A stretch of 64,000 bases of DNA from Acholoe squamosa. Taxonomy: Eukaryota > Annelida > Polychaeta > Phyllodocida > Polynoidae. The notes beneath the pieces are model-generated. The model was not told the origin of the DNA. It saw only the letters and a list, made by a program, of their open reading frames with translations, and made no database searches. Positions within the stretch are counted from its first letter, which is position 1. The number at the start of each line of letters is the position of its first letter. Positions 36,901 to 47,945 of this stretch are shown piece by piece. Location of the stretch: assembly GCA_949317995.1 (NCBI GenBank), contig OX439040.1:56888089-56952088 (forward strand), read 5' to 3'. The translations under genes were made by a program, and so were the position numbers.

Positions 36901-39900
36901 TGTGAAAACATTTTCAAATACTCTTTATGATTTTCTTGCCAAAATGAAAGGTATTCCAAAGGAAATCAGGATCACTATACTTGACTGAAACACACATGGG
37001 GAAAACCTCTTGTTTCCATAGTTTATAGAAGTCTATACATTGTGCGCTACTATTTCTGCTGTGCTCCACGGTCTGTGTAGGGATGTCAGGAATGTGCATG
37101 GACAAATACCCCTGCTGTACTCCTTAGTCTGTACACTCAAAGAATAACTGTTGAATCTATCAGGGATCCTCATAAAACTGAATAATGAACCATCATAATT
37201 GTATTGCAGTGAAAAAGTGTAGTCTCTACTATGAAGTAGTACAGTACACACTGTGGTAGAAAGCCCGCTGGCGACTTTAGAACAAATATTTTACTGTTAT
37301 TTCACCCTCTTTTACAATACACATGTTTGTATACTGGCTACTTTTATCCTCTCCTGCTGTGCTAGTCTGTAAATTGACTATTATGTCTTGTTGCTCTCTT
37401 TACTTTGTATAGTTCTGTAAATATTATTTTCTCTGGTTCTATTATCATCTCCTGCTGTGCTCCTAAGTCTGCCCACGCCTGTAAACTGCCTTCTATTATC
37501 TCTAGTCCTGTTACTCCCCGGGGTAGGATTTATGATAGAGACACAGCTGGGCACAGTCAGACTGCATTTATAAATCCTCTTGTTTTTCCAGACTATTGCT
37601 GCAGGGATTGTGGCTGAAGGCAGAGATAAGGCTCAACAAATGTAGTGGAGTAACTGAGGTTACATGTACAGAAAATCTAGTTCAGACCTCCTTGACAAAT
37701 GTTCAAACATTAAAGTAATGAGCAAATTGCCATGACTCACTAGCTCTGGAAACCCTCCTCTCCCCCAATCTACTGAGCGATATCATCTTTGCTCAAACAG
37801 TTCTCAAGGGTTTGTAGAATGGGTAACCTCTGGAGTAAGAATTCCACTTGACCCTCATCCAAATATGATATGTCAGCTTACTTATGGCGCACAGTAGATA
37901 CTGGGTAGTCCTTTGCATAGAGGCAGGTGCTACCAGGAAACGCCATCAGATGTCAGGGAAACCCTAGCTCTTCCCAGTAGGTTAAGATGCACCACAGCCC
38001 TGCAATGTTCGGTGTGCGGGGAGCAAGGGTGCCAGATACCCTAGCCTGGAGATATTGATATTAAGCAGCACCCCTCTCACACATGGAACAGCCCCAATAC
38101 CACAACACCCCACCATATAAAGAAAAGGGTCTGCTCTAAAAAAAATTAGATCACGGCGCCACTCCTAATACCAGAGCATGGCACTCTCCTATCTCCTATA
38201 ACCCATGAAGCACTGGGCACTTGGACTGATACTCCAATTTTACATGGTGATGGCCCCGTAGCTGCATGCATGAGCGGGATAGAAAGGCATTATATCTGAT
38301 GTGAGCTGGTTCAAACGAAAATACCTCCTCAGTGTGTGATTCCCACAGCCGCAGTAACCTGAAGAGTTTTAGTTAATTAGATAATAGGGAATAGAACAGT
38401 GTCTACCCTAGGGTATTGGAGATTCACAGACTATCCCTGTATGTTTTAGACACATATAGCAGGGACTTTGATTGGCAACTCCACATTTATATGCAGGTAT
38501 TGCTTTTGCTCAGTTCTAGGCTGTATATGCTTGAATACTTGCAGCCTGTGGCCCAGTGACTACGCCATGTAGGCCTATATTTAATCTTTATATTAGCAGA
38601 TGCATAGTAGTTGGGGATGCATGAAGGTTTTGATACCCATGTGAAGTAAGTAGCATTGATGTTTATGAATATATGTGTATATCTATGCGCCATATTTGCA
38701 AAGTGCTATGAAGTGGGCCTCATTATAGGTTACAACCCATTTACAGCTCATTTTTCATTTAACTTTATAATTATATGCAAAATCTAATGCTTGAGAAAGG
38801 ATTAAAAAAGAACTACTAAGAATATCTTTGCCCGTTATACCTCAAATTACAGGGTGTGATATGACATTTAATCATAAATTTCCTCTCGGATGGACATTTT
38901 CACCTGCCCGGTCACATTATGATAGTGAACGGAATGAATCAACGGAACCTATACGATACTGTACTGTCTAATCGCGGCAATGAACTGTGATGTACTACGA
39001 TGATATGCTAATAATATACTTCATTGAGATACTTTGCAGGCTCAAGTAGAAAATAAAGATAGCACAGGTGGCCTTGAATTGGATACTTTATCATAATACA
39101 GGCTGCTCGATGCTTGCTTTTATACGATCACAGAAAGCCCATTTTTCTTATGTCAAAGTGCGGCCAAATCTAATGTGACGCTTACTATATGTGACATGGA
39201 CTGGGATAAGGGGTCTTAAAACCCTTTGCACTAAGCCCCATTTTTGCAGATCATGTCACATATGGTGAACCTGTATCTGAAGTTCAGTGATGTAAGTTTT
39301 CAGAATTTTGCCTGATTTCAGAATTTTTTGAATCAGATATCAGATGTGTCTAATAGATTTAACCAAATTTTCTTTCTTGCATCAAAGTTTTGTTAATGTT
39401 TTACTACAAATGCAGGATTTCTAAATGTGTCTTCAGAATTTTTCAAACAGTCTGACTTACATCCATGGAAGTTAACCTTGGGCAAGGTTGTGGGATGATG
39501 TGCCTACATGTAAGGGACCTATTGACCCCGATCACCCATGGAAACATGCCCCGAGCGGCTGTTAACTATACGCCCGAGCTGTCTCTTAAATAGAGGCAGC
39601 AGGTCACTTTGTATATGTAGACAAGTATAATATATACTCAGCATGGCCCACACTAGTCAGTCAACCTCTGTGATAGATTAGACTTTGACAGGCCATCTAC
39701 AGCGCGGGCATTTCTGTTTCACCTTCTACTCCATTGATTGGAAGTAGACATGGCTATTTGCCACTGACAGTTTGTAGTAGGAACAGGGGTGCTAATACCA
39801 CTGACGGTAAAAGCGAGCCCTCCACAGGGAAACTGACTGCAATACAATTATGCAAATCTGGTTATGCTCTGTCAAACTCAGGAGCACTTTTCTGTGCCTT

Positions 39901-40784
39901 GAACAATCATTTGCTAGGCTTTCAAGCAGCCAGGGCTGAAGTACGCATTATCACATGTAGTCGGTGCTGGTCGGGGCTACCGTGCTCAGGAGTAGCAGGA
40001 CTGGGTAGAATAAAGGGACATGTCATAAATAACCCATTTGGGTGGATAAGACGTAGAGTGAACGTCATGTTGTCCAACCTTCCTATTCGGAGGTAGATGA
40101 GCAATTTCATTTTATTTTATCACTTTAGTGGTCTCCCATCTCCTACATAGATGACCTATCATATATCTTTGATGACAGCACTTACTGGAAGATCATACTG
40201 AAAGACTCTCACCCCTTCCCACTCATCAGGTCCTAAAAGTAGGGCTCAATAATGACCTCAGGTGAGGAATGGGGGATTTTCACTACTTTCTTCACCACAG
40301 GTGTGTGAGGCATGCTCCAAGTAGCTGGACAGGCCCTGATTATCGGTAGGCACCTCCAGCGCTTCATGTGGTAAAGTGGGTATCGGCCGTGATGGACTGG
40401 GGCTTCTAATACAGGCTTTGACGAGTATCCGTAAGACTTACCGTGAGGTAAAGCTTATAATTTCGACAGAAATGCCTATCTTTGGGTTTATGGGTTGTAG
40501 AGCTTCTCTTAGACCATCGGTGGTAAGCTTTTAAATTTAAAAAGGGTTACGTGATTTAAGATGGGGAGGAGGTCTGGAGAAGAGGTGGGAGGACAATAGT
40601 CCAATAGTGTGACTTATATCTCGTTTTAAAAGGGTGAAACCGTCATGTGGGCTAAACATTTTCAGAATTTTATCATTTTTGTTTTATAGTTGCCATTTTC
40701 AAGGTATTCAAAGCAGACACATTACTTGCAGGCGAAGTGCTGCCATAACGTTAAAATGTAGCTCTGGGTTGCATGATGTTAGTA
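36901..40784. other. Unassigned DNA
   Basis: No convincing gene over nearly 4 kb. Four loosely related words of the form CTGCTGTRCTCC..GTCTGT recur between 37056 and 37475. The word GACTTTGACAGGCCAT at 39681 is also present at 33975. Open frames (for example 39734-40096, 37405-37617) lack recognisable content. Confidence 0.45.
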
Positions 40785-40979
40785 TTATGTAGAGAAATGA
40801 CCCCCTATCACTTCCTGAGATCTCACGTAATATGCCTGTATCAAATCAAAACCTAGAGCCTCACCTAGCCATAAATCTATACCAAACTCCTGCTCCCTCT
40901 CCAAACACAGTTTCCACCGTGTGTCTCCATCCGAGAGGAGATAAAACAACTCTCTCCACCAGTGGACGCTGCAGGGCAT
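40785..40979 (-). CDS. Candidate first coding exon of a host gene (minus)
   Basis: An ATG at 40979 opens a frame beginning MPCSVHWWRELFYLLSDGD, directly beside the paired E-box promoter. A donor-like CTAG|GTGAGG lies near 40865, so the coding part of exon 1 may be about 115 nt; unspliced the frame runs 64 codons to 40785. The composition (Trp, Leu, Glu-rich) looks protein-like. I do not recognise the family. Supported by the divergent promoter; not proven. Confidence 0.35.
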   Translation of the reverse strand: MPCSVHWWRELFYLLSDGDTRWKLCLEREQEFGIDLWLGEALGFDLIQAYYVRSQEVIGGHFST

Positions 40980-41082
40980 GTCACGTGATACGATTTCACC
41001 TGGTCACGTGACCGGAAGTGCCGGCTGATTAGGGCGCGGTGCACCCTGGGGGCAGTGAGGGCGCCCTCTGGTGGATGGTGCG
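40980..41082. promoter_or_regulatory. Bidirectional promoter: two CLEAR/E-boxes, ETS, CTCF site
   Basis: TCACGTGA (40981-40988) and GGTCACGTGACC (41002-41013) have centres 23 bp apart, about two helical turns. The second matches the GTCACGTGAC consensus bound by TFEB/MITF/USF factors and runs into an ETS site, ACCGGAAGTG (41011-41020). GCGCCCTCTGGTGG (41061-41074) fits the reverse CTCF consensus at every position. A CRE-like ATGACGTC follows at about 41087. Candidate coding exons point away on both sides. Confidence 0.6.
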
Positions 41083-41134
41083 GGAAATGACGTCTTGGAC
41101 TCCGAGAGTTGGTACAAGCTTCATCTCTGACGCT

Positions 41135-41224
41135 ATGGCTAGAGGCATATCCTCGCTATCAACAGCTCCCAAAGAGTTTTCTTTTCACCCCGCCCACACC
41201 TTCCGTCTTAATGATGCGATATGA
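41135..41224 (+). CDS. Candidate exon truncated by transposon insertion
   Basis: An ATG at 41135 downstream of the promoter opens a 29-codon frame beginning MARGISSLSTAPKEFSF. It ends at a TGA that lies in the first bases of the retroelement terminal repeat starting at 41221. If this was a real first exon, the insertion has cut it. The product is unknown and the frame is short, so chance cannot be excluded. Confidence 0.25.
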   Translation: MARGISSLSTAPKEFSFHPAHTFRLNDAI

Positions 41225-41474
41225 GAACACTGAACAGGAAATTCATAAAGTGGAGTTTTATTACACTAACACAAGTAAATATGGTATATGATAAACATGT
41301 AACTAAACTAATGAGATACCGGTTTGTATCTAAGAGTTGAATATGTAAATGAGGTAAGGCACTAACTTGTACCGTATGTTACCAACAATGGATAAATGTT
41401 CAGAGTCCATAGTATAAAGTTTGAGTATAATATATATGGTAAGTCAACATATCAAGGTACTACGAAGTCCTGAG
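41221..41474 (-). repeat. Split direct repeat B2
   Basis: Starts ATGAGAACAC on the plus strand; shares AGGAAATTCATAAAGTGG, ATAAACATGTAACTAAACTA and GAGATACCGGTTTGTA with B1. Confidence 0.9.
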
Positions 41475-41727
41475 TTTTATGAAAACCACACCATTAAAAA
41501 GAGGGTGGGAGTGGTGGGAAAGTTTATAAGGCATATATTATTATGAACGCCGGGTGAGAAAAGGTAAAGTGTGTCATCCGTTGCAACTGGGGATTGAGAG
41601 TTGCTCAGTGATTAGCAGAAGGTGGAGCCACCGGGGTGAGTCGTTGAGAGTCTGGTGAGTACATGGATTCATCACTAGGTGGAGAATGAATTTGCCTCTC
41701 ATTACTGCAATTTATCAATTACTGATA
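41475..41727 (-). repeat. Split direct repeat A2
   Basis: 41631-41727 matches A1 (shared CCGGGGTGAG, GTCTGGTGAGTAC, CACTAGGTGGAG, TATCAATTACTGATAATG). It abuts B1 directly, as the circle-junction arrangement predicts. Confidence 0.85.
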
Positions 41728-41981
41728 ATGAGAACACCATCAGGAAATTCATAAAGTGGCGTTTTATTACACTAACATGAGTAAATACGGTATATGATAA
41801 ACATGTAACTAAACTAATGAGATACCGGTTTGTAACTTAGAGTTGAATATGCAAATGAGGTAAGGCACTAACTTGTTCCATATGTTACCAACAATGGATA
41901 AATGTTCAGAGCCCATAGTATAAAGTTTGAGTATAATATATATGGTAAGTCAACATATCAAGGTGCAAATAAGTCTCTGAG
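41728..41981 (-). repeat. Split direct repeat B1
   Basis: Partner of 41221-41474 at a spacing of 507 bp. Confidence 0.9.
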
Positions 41982-42025
41982 GCACTGTGAGACTGAAAGG
42001 GTATGTTGGCTCTGTACATAAGGTC

Positions 42026-42915
42026 TCATACCAGAAGCGGATAACCAGGTGCCATGGTGTGAGACAGCCAATTGTCACATCCACTAACTAGAGCCATTGA
42101 AAAACCACCTCTTCTGAGAGAGTGGCCCGAGAAATCAATGGCATACGGGCACTCAATGTCTAAGAGTGCGGCTCTGGTAATGTTGGTGAGTTGGAGAGGG
42201 GTAAGAGGTAGTCCTGAGGGATGAGTGAAAGCTGGGGCAAACTGAGACGATGGTACATAGTTTGCATACTCTACCCAGGCTTTAGTAGGGCAGAATGGAG
42301 ATGGAAGGAAGGGATATGACTACCGGGGCATCTCTTGATCCAATAGTTTTTGATGAGCATATCACTATATTAATACCGGTTTCAGTCAGTATCACATCTC
42401 TCTTGAGTAAGGTATGTGGGCCAGATCACAGTGAAGCAGTGGGTGTGAGGAGATTAGAAACTCTAAGGAAGACAAAGAAGCCCATTGTAAGGGCTGCTTT
42501 GTAGTGTAATGTATTTGGTATAGTATCCAATAGTGTGCAGACTGCGACTAAGTGCTGGGGTAGTAATGGTGGAGCTGGTACTGTATCATGTGGTGAGAGT
42601 CTAACTGCTCCCTTAGCTACCCCCACTGATTCATATGATAATAATGAAGAGGGGTCGCCTCCATGTGTTAGTATCTAAAGTTTAGCCCCAGATATATAGT
42701 TCCTACGGGATTAAGGCGCTGACAGTTGACCAGATATTGTTGATATAGGGCAGCAGCCTGAGGTGATGGATGTAATATGTCTGTGTTGTAGGACACAGCA
42801 AAGGTTAGGTAATAGGTAGCTTGTCTAAGTCTGTTTACTGCCGTGGCCACTGAGACCGAGGCCTGGAATGAGGCTATAGCCTGGTCTCCCAGAGTAAGGC
42901 CTGAAATATATAGAA
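42026..42915 (-). pseudogene. Tyrosine recombinase remnant
   Basis: Reading down the minus strand: a SAM-like N-terminal part (from about 42915), then TMGFFVFLRVSNLL (near 42450-42490) with the first catalytic Arg, then HTLLKRDVILTETG and SSKT in the beta region, and FSGHSLRRGG (HxxR, with H at 42122-42124 and R at 42113-42115). The position of the catalytic Tyr is decayed. One in-frame TGA follows the first motif and one frameshift precedes the HxxR block, so the gene is dead. It catalysed integration of the circular element DNA in intact relatives. Confidence 0.8.
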
Positions 42916-43372
42916 TCAAATGATATCAAACATAGGGTGAGGTAGGGCGTTTTTGAGTTTAGTGAGATTCCTTGTCGCAATTTCAGCTAGAGCATAGGTT
43001 CTTTTAGCTGGGTCGTGTTGGCGGGACAGTGCATCTTCCAGAGGTATGAGTTCACCTTTCTTGTGTCTAATATCTAGTGTGTGTTCATTTGTAGTAGCCT
43101 CAAGCCACAGCTGTCTTGCACAGGCAGATAACACTTTGTCTTGAGTTTTACCTGAGACTAGGGCCTGTAAGGATCCTATGTTGTCCGTATATATTATGAT
43201 CCTAAAGCCATGCTTATCTTTGGGTAGCAGTGTACGATAAGCTATTAGCAGATTTACAGCTTTGAGTCTATGTATGGGCTTGTAGGCTTCTATGTGTGCT
43301 TCGTCATATTATAGTGTGTAGTAGTGTTGGTCTGAGTTGCCACCCCCGCCCACCAGTGTAGAGTCGCATTCT
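42916..43372 (-). pseudogene. RNase H remnant of a DIRS-order element
   Basis: Begins with ECDSTLVGGGGNSD (the DASLxGWG region), an in-frame stop, then AHIEAYKPIHRLKAVNLLI, RIIIYTDNIGSLQALVSGKT (second catalytic Asp) and ELIPLEDALSR, the usual end of this domain. The Glu expected in the middle motif appears as Lys in RLKAVN. Reverse transcriptase, which should precede it, is missing. Confidence 0.75.
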
Positions 43373-43423
43373 AACGAGGCGGTAGTAGGAGGTGTATGCT
43401 GTTAGCTAGGGTGGCATACTTAA

Positions 43424-43530
43424 CCGGGGTGAGTCCTTGAGGGTCTGGTGAGTACTTGGAGCCACCACTAGGTGGAGTATGAATTTGCCTGTCAGGCTCA
43501 TTACCCGCAATCTATCAATTACTGATAATG
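43424..43530 (-). repeat. Split direct repeat A1 (truncated)
   Basis: About 105 bp matching the outer part of A2; outer edge at ACTGATAATG (43521-43530). Identity about 85%. Confidence 0.8.
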
Positions 43531-46302
43531 CCTATACCAGGAAACCACTATGCACTACCTATAGAGGTGTGGCCAACTTGAGTATTGCATCACCCTTGTG
43601 AACCTGACAACAGCCAGATTTAACTCGCTTTAGACAAATAGGGCAGGAAAATGTCACCACCTTTCGCCTGACACCGTCCAGTTTCATTAGGAAGGGTGGG
43701 GAATTACACTCTCCAAAGATCTTTAATTCTTTCAAAAAGACACAAGTATTCCAATTTCAAAATGACCTCTACCTATGAGAGTAACATTTCCTTGGACTCC
43801 AGCTGAGGGATGGTGTATAGGAGGGTTGGGGAGATGGTTAGTTTGGGCATGATAAGGAGGGGCAATTTGAGATGGGGTACTGATGAAAATAACGGTGTAT
43901 GGTACATGTGTGTGTAATGAGGGGCGGCGTGGGGGTGAGGCTATATTAGGGAAGGTGGGCATGGAATGACGCTTAGAACACAACAGGTCGATATGATTGG
44001 ATAAAGCATGCTACCCGCCCTTTCCTTTCCTTTCTTTTAGGTGGGGGTGGGGGTAGGGGTGGACTTTTCTCTTGCTGTGCCCTAACCCGTGACTGTAAGG
44101 CCAGATGTTCTAACATCCTACTGACCAGTGCCACACTTATTGTCAAACATTATGTACAAAGAAACAGCCATTAATTTGTAGAAGACTGATTTTGAAGTAC
44201 GCAGTAAAAGTTCGATGCAGTAGAAGTTCGATGTACTATATAACCTTCGGACACTTTGTCAATAAAATGAAGAAGAAACCTTGGATGGGAGTTTGGAGGA
44301 ACCACAGCCGTGGACAAACAGGAAGGCGTCCAGGCTAACAGGAAGGCAGGTAAATGATATCAGTACTTCCTGAAGCCTGTTAAGGGAGACCTGTAGTTAA
44401 ACAGGGTTAACACAGTGTCATCTGAATTGGCCTCTCGGCCAACGCTGCAACCTGGTTCTAGATATCAGGCCAGATCGAGAAAATCTAGTCCCAAATCGGT
44501 ATTAATTCAAAACTGTGATATAATATAAGGCTGAGTTCATCTTAAAAAATACATGGTGATAGCTCATGAGACTTTTCTTTTAATATTGAATGGTAAAATG
44601 AAAAAAAAGAGTATGTGACTGACTATGCTGTTTTGTGTAAATTGTGGGTATCTTAATATAACAAAATTTGATCAAATTTGATATTCAACAACAGTTGGCT
44701 TAATGGCTATGACACAGAATGATCTCTCATAGTAATCCCTTGCCATCCTCCAATTCCTCGACATTTGCGAGTATAACTTATACTCCCGAACCACTTACTT
44801 CACTATTCATCGTTCTTTATTCAATATGGGGGGAGGGGTCCCCATTAGCCCTCTTCTGTGATAATTCGGGTATTCTCCTCACTTATTGCAAAGCTTTTAT
44901 AAACAAACTAAAATATCCTAGGCATTCTGTAAGTATCCCCCTGTAGTGTAAAATAGGCATAGAGTGCAGATAATCACCTCTGCTACTCACTCTCATTGAA
45001 ACTTTCCCATCAGCTATATAGCATGCACTCAAACTAATTCCCAATGTCATTTCTAATCCCGGAACTATCCAAATGTATTCATTGACCATTCGCGGCAGCT
45101 TTATTTTTGCTGAGTCATTATGCTCAGGATGCCCAAGTGGCTGCTGGGAATTCCACTTCCGGTTCTGTCGTGAGGCACTGTTCATCAAGCATAGCGCCTC
45201 ACATTGTGGGAACCGACAGATATATTTTTTTTCTCATTTCGATCTGCAGCCAGTGTTTCAGAGCTTTCGAGGCTATTTAAAACTTTGCCTGGAGCGGCTA
45301 CTGCAGACGAGCGATAATAACTCATAGTAAAATCTACGAATTCTTTTTCGTCCACAGCTCTACTTTAGTGGACCGGAGAATGAGATTATCTAAGACTGTT
45401 TTCAAATCTCCAAGCTACAAAGGGACACAACAAAATAATTATTTACTGGGCGATGCTATATTCATAACAGATTCAGAGTCACTAAAAGTATGGTTATAGA
45501 TAAGTACCGTTTTGTTAGTTATAATGGAAAATATGCATTTTAATTTACCTTGCATTACAAATACACCGTCATTCATAAGGAAAATACACCTGGAACGAGA
45601 AAACAAAGGTTGTTGTGAATGGCTGGATTAAAATACGCAGTGCAATATGATGAAAGCTCCAGATTAATTGAAACATTCTACGTTTGTATCCATGCAAGAG
45701 TCTTATTCTCTTTTTGATGGTGGTGGTGGTGGTGGTGGTTGGGGGGGGGGTGTTTCAGAGTCAGGGGTGTTATATAGCCTTTTGAAAATATTAAATCTTT
45801 GAATCAGGAGGGGATGCCATGTATTGTCAAATAAAGCAAAGAACAGAAGCATGAGACAAAGTGAGATGCCACAATGAGCAACCGTCAGACTGAAGTGAGC
45901 ATGTTCGTGACAGAAACTGCAGTTGGCACTCTCAGAAAACCAGACTCCTAGTCCATTTTCTATATTTATGTCTTCTTCTTTTGGTCTTTTTTTTTGTCGT
46001 TTTTAAAATCAAACAGTGGCAGCAAAACACCCTTCACCCATCTCTGAGGGGCCTTTATGCCCAGCACAGTGGGGAATTGGGGTAGGGACCAAAAACTTCT
46101 CCATGAGAGAAAAATGGGATAAAAGGAGGAAAAAAGGACAGCGGTCAAAGACCATGGCGGTTTGCTGACCAGAGAACATGTAAAAGGCGGGTAGTGGGCC
46201 GTGTGGGAGTTGCAGGGACAGATTTTGGGATGGGAAAAGGGGTGGTATGGCAGGGGAGGGGTGGCGCAGGGTCCAGGGTAGTGTTTTCGCTGACCCCTAC
46301 AA
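43531..46302. other. Unassigned DNA
   Basis: No convincing gene. Contains a G-rich stretch at 44040-44063 (possible G-quadruplex) and the GGT microsatellite at 45715-45756. The frames near 44883-45327 overlap on both strands and show nothing recognisable. Confidence 0.45.
45715..45756. repeat. GGT/G-run microsatellite
   Basis: About eight GGT/GAT units followed by a G-run. Confidence 0.95.
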
Positions 46303-46437
46303 TATTCAAGGCCTCACAGATTCATACTTTGCTAGGTTTTTGCTAGTTATTGTGAAAAGATCGAGGGAAAATCCTCAAAATTATTTTTAGGTCGGCCCTC
46401 TTTAGCCGAGGTCGGTTGGGTGACCAGATACCAAACA
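46303..46437 (+). repeat. Dispersed repeat R, partial copy 3
   Basis: Shares AGGCCTCA, TCATACTTTGC, GTTATT and the end module AGGTCGGCCCTCTTTAGCCG, GGTCGGTTGGGTGACCAG with copies 1 and 2. Confidence 0.75.
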
Positions 46438-46439
46438 TC

Positions 46440-46600
46440 TTTTAGACTAAGGCCTTTGTTAGGCATGGTGTCAGAGGGAGTTTGTGGGGCATGGTATCTG
46501 AAGACCGTTGTGGGGCATGATGTCTGAGGGCCTTGTATGAGTTGGTGTCTGAGGGCCTTTACAGGGGATGGTGGCTGGGGCTATTTGCAGGGGATAGTGT
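46440..46600. repeat. Degenerate tandem repeat (about 40-bp unit)
   Basis: Four imperfect copies of a unit built from GGCATGRTGTCTGAGGGCCTT followed by TGTGGGG or similar. Confidence 0.65.
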
Positions 46601-46615
46601 ATCACTGTAAATTTG

Positions 46616-46781
46616 GTGTTTAGCATCTACACACCAGTGTTTAGAAGCTAAACACTTATCTAAACACATTCATGTCCCACTTTTCTAAACACAATTTTTT
46701 CGCTAAACGCATTTGATTTTGAAAGAGTTATTATATTAGGTGTTTAGCTTTTGAACGTGTTTAGCTTTAGCAAGCGTTTAG
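46616..46781. promoter_or_regulatory. Cluster of nine GTGTTTAG words
   Basis: Forward at 46616, 46637, 46740, 46757 and 46774 (last as GCGTTTAG); reversed (CTAAACAC) at 46648, 46660, 46685 and 46703 (last as CTAAACGC). Nine copies in 166 bp arranged forward-reverse-forward. The word overlaps the forkhead core TGTTTA but lacks the preferred final C. It may be a transposase-site array in a MITE or a transcription-factor cluster. Confidence 0.6.
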
Positions 46782-47045
46782 ATATCTGGTGTTGATATCT
46801 GGTATGTATGGCGGCCTATTGTCAGATTGGGTGAGGGCCTCTGAAATGGTGCATGCATGGGTTCTCTATCAGGGGTGATCCCCAAATATCTCTGACAAGG
46901 AACTGGGACCAAACATTTACAACCCAGATTGGTGTGCATGAATACTCTTCAACCTTGGGCCTAAGGTCAGTTTCCAGGAACCCAAATAGCGTAAGAATGT
47001 ACCACCACCGGCCCTAGAGGTCTGTATAGGTGACCCTTGTAAAGC

Positions 47046-47228
47046 CCAGGGTTATCATTCACCCATCAGACCGACGAGCCTCCGAGTCAGACTGCATTAG
47101 ATGGTCAGCCAAACCTCCAGGCAATTTCTATCCTGACTTTTCCACTATTATACCCCACCACTGACCTTGTCCACTGTTCCTGTATCTTATGGAGCTCTAG
47201 GTATAACCCCAGGAGCACCAACCCATTC
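47046..47228 (+). repeat. Dispersed repeat F, copy 1
   Basis: Matches 53125-53296 in the same orientation: CCAGGGTTATCATTC, AGTCAGACTGCATTAG, TGGTCAGCCAAACCTC, CAATTTCTATCCTGACTTT. Identity about 80%. Confidence 0.8.
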
Positions 47229-47839
47229 ACATTGAATATGATACATGGATATGTGAAGTCTCCATGGTAGATCAATCTATTAGTATCTACCATGACTAGA
47301 CACATGGCCTGATGAGTGGATCCATCTAGCCCAATGCAAGGGTCTGCCTCTATACATGGAGCAAGCAGTTCGTTCATCTACAGGGAAACTAGCCTATATC
47401 ATTTTGAAATCCCTATTTGAGAGTACCTTCTTAATACCTCATGTATAATGCGCCTCCCCTGTATAAGGTGCACCCTGAGTTCAAGGAGATGCTATAAGAT
47501 GCATTTGGGGCAGTTGATTTTGGACAGTTTGGTAGTAGTTTAAAATCCCCACATATAACCCAGCCAGCACAACGACATGGGCCCCAGATGTGATTTCTCT
47601 GGGCCTGTGGGCCTGGCCCAGCTGGTTAAATGCTGGTAAATGTCAGGGAAGCCAGCTGGGGCCCAAGTGGGCTAGCCCAGTTCACTATATGATCCGAGGG
47701 GCGATGAATCTAGTCCGGGCAGTGACGACTACTCTTCCCATCCTCTCATAGCATTACCAAATGTTCCTAAATACCTCTTTTGATTATACTTGAAAATAAA
47801 AGAAATTCTTTATAAAGTGGGCAAGGGTCTCGAGCTGAA
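47229..47839. other. Unassigned DNA
   Basis: Nothing recognised. Around 47580-47690 several GGCCCAGCTGG/CCAGCTGGGGCC words form weak inverted pairs. Confidence 0.45.
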
Positions 47840-47945
47840 AAAATGGTGTGGATGTGTTGGGACTAGATCCACGGACCTTTGGATCAGTAGTTCATTGCTC
47901 AACCCATGTGGGGCCCATGTGGTCGTGCCGGCTGGGAAGGCGCAC
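47840..47945 (-). repeat. tRNA-derived SINE relic (minus)
   Basis: On the minus strand CATGGGTTGAGCAATGAACT, CTGATCCAAAGGTCCGTGG and GGATCTAGTCCC lie in the order of a tRNA A-box, anticodon arm and B-box; the B-box has two mismatches. Decayed. Confidence 0.45.

Larger units (their letters stand above)
41221..43530 (-). mobile_element. Decayed PAT/Ngaro-type (tyrosine recombinase) retrotransposon
   Basis: In minus-strand order: A1 (43530-43424), RNase H remnant, tyrosine recombinase remnant, B1 (41981-41728), A2 (41727-41475), B2 (41474-41221). B1 and B2 are about 93% identical; the first about 100 bp of A2 match A1. This A1-coding-B1-A2-B2 layout is the split direct repeat structure known for PAT/Ngaro members of the DIRS order. 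The inner part of A2 has no counterpart at A1 and there is no gag or reverse transcriptase, so one internal deletion from within A1 to the RNase H domain explains both. No target duplication is expected for recombinase-mediated insertion and none is seen. Confidence 0.8.

Noticed and set aside
39734..40096. 120-codon plus-strand frame
   Set aside because: No recognisable motifs, poor start context and no promoter or splice evidence; length is compatible with chance.
41221..41981. The 250-bp direct repeats as LTRs of a small LTR retrotransposon
   Set aside because: The sequence between them holds the A repeat and no primer site or coding region; the coding region lies outside the pair, which fits split direct repeats and not LTRs.
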